Both the position numbers and the translations under genes were made by a program. Below are positions 4,967 to 5,424 of a stretch of 5,424 nt of DNA, piece after piece (the stretch's first letter is position 1; each line of letters starts with the position of its first letter). The DNA lies in NCBI GenBank assembly GCA_964651435.1, contig CAZYVU010000072.1, forward strand, positions 1 through 5,424. The letters are read 5' to 3'. The notes under the pieces are model-generated. The model was not told where the DNA came from. It searched no databases and saw only the letters and a list, made by a program, of their open reading frames with translations. The DNA comes from CAZYVU01 sp964651435 (GTDB taxonomy: Bacteria > Desulfobacterota > Syntrophorhabdia > Syntrophorhabdales > CAYQXL01).

Positions 4967-5424
4967 ATGTTCGATCGGTGGTACGCCGGACCCCTGCGGC
5001 AAAAGCTGGACCGTCCCTTTGTCCATATCACGTTCGGGGCGAGGCAGACAGGAAAATCAACGCTACTGAATGCTCTGCTCCCTCCGGAGACACTCAGAAT
5101 CGATCTTTCCAACCCCGAAGAACGGTCGAGACATCTTGCCCGCCCGGGTGAATTCATTGGACTGTGCCGGGCCCTCCCACGGACAAAGGAGGCCCAGTAT
5201 GTCTTCGTCGATGAGGTACAGGCGGCGCCGACAATCTTCGACGCCGTTCAGCACCTCTATGATAGCGACAAGGGTCGGTGGCGTTTTGTGTTGTGCGGCA
5301 GTTCGGCAAGGAAGCTGCGCCGTGCCGGGGCCAACCTCCTTCCCGGCCGCAGCTTCCTTCACCATCTTTATCCCCTCGTGCTCACAGAACAGCCGCCGGA
5401 GGCAGACGCCCTTCCTTACGCGGC
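4967..5424 (+). CDS. AAA_14 / DUF4143-type ATPase, N-terminal part
   Basis: The gene runs off the window; 152 codons are visible of a family usually about 380-480 aa. It encodes a P-loop ATPase of the AAA_14 type (usually joined to a C-terminal DUF4143 domain). Seen in order: Walker A GARQTGKST (24-32), a strand LRIDLSNPEER (43-53), Walker B YVFVDEVQ (78-85) with the acidic pair D82-E83, and the family signature CGSSARKLRRAGANLLPGRS (110-129), whose Ser-rich turn sits after a beta strand as a sensor-like element. All nucleotide-binding residues are intact. The cellular role of this family is poorly known; such genes are common in accessory regions. ATG 4967 follows GGAGG (4958-4962) with a 4-nt gap; an adjacent in-frame GTG at 4964 is a less likely start. 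It is divergent from the IS transposase and has its own promoter at 4886-4914. Confidence 0.9.
   Translation, partial: MFDRWYAGPLRQKLDRPFVHITFGARQTGKSTLLNALLPPETLRIDLSNPEERSRHLARPGEFIGLCRALPRTKEAQYVFVDEVQAAPTIFDAVQHLYDSDKGRWRFVLCGSSARKLRRAGANLLPGRSFLHHLYPLVLTEQPPEADALPYA

Noticed and set aside
4756..5157. 133-codon minus-strand open frame spanning the ATPase promoter
   Set aside because: It runs antisense through the ATPase coding start, promoter and the IS end, with no ribosome site or recognisable domain.
1..5424. CRISPR array, tRNA or rRNA
   Set aside because: No regularly spaced repeats and no tRNA- or rRNA-like conserved segments were seen on either strand.

Overview
This is a GC-rich bacterial window with accessory-genome character. 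It holds a BrnT-type toxin-antitoxin pair, a large secreted protein of unknown function, a complete IS110-family insertion sequence, and the start of an AAA_14/DUF4143-type ATPase gene. The gene set and codon choice fit a Gram-negative, possibly Desulfobacterota-like (deltaproteobacterial) genome. That placement is an inference from gene content alone; no rRNA or housekeeping marker is present.

Layout. Positions 1-232 hold no gene I can support. A strong sigma70-like promoter at 233-260 drives a two-gene operon on the + strand: a 100-aa BrnT-family toxin (271-573) and a 91-aa CopG/RHH antitoxin (557-832), with a 17-bp overlap. Converging on it, only 18 bp from the antitoxin stop, is a single long minus-strand gene (851-3322, 823 aa). 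Its product has a clear signal peptide and a tryptophan-rich exported body, and I cannot assign it to a family. Its promoter (3382-3411, minus) lies inside a near-perfect 12-bp inverted repeat. Next comes an IS110-family element (about 3581-4850, minus) with an intact 352-aa DEDD transposase (3597-4655). The roughly 195 nt of non-coding sequence 5' of the transposase contain a compact multi-hairpin fold closed by a perfect 7-bp stem, placed where IS110-group elements encode their bridge RNA. Beyond the element, a promoter with a palindrome in its spacer drives a divergent ATPase gene on the + strand (4967 to the window end, truncated by the window).

How the parts relate. The toxin and antitoxin form one autoregulated unit. 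The secreted protein is its own transcription unit, and no partner genes are visible. The insertion sequence separates it from the ATPase gene and points towards the secreted-protein gene, so read-through could add to that gene's transcription. Each of the three host-gene promoters carries a symmetric element at or between its core hexamers, so each may be a regulated unit. The most interesting items are the structured RNA candidate of the IS110 element, the unassigned secreted protein with a tryptophan cluster and a repeated Ser/Thr-rich module, and the nearly leaderless GTG start of the toxin gene.
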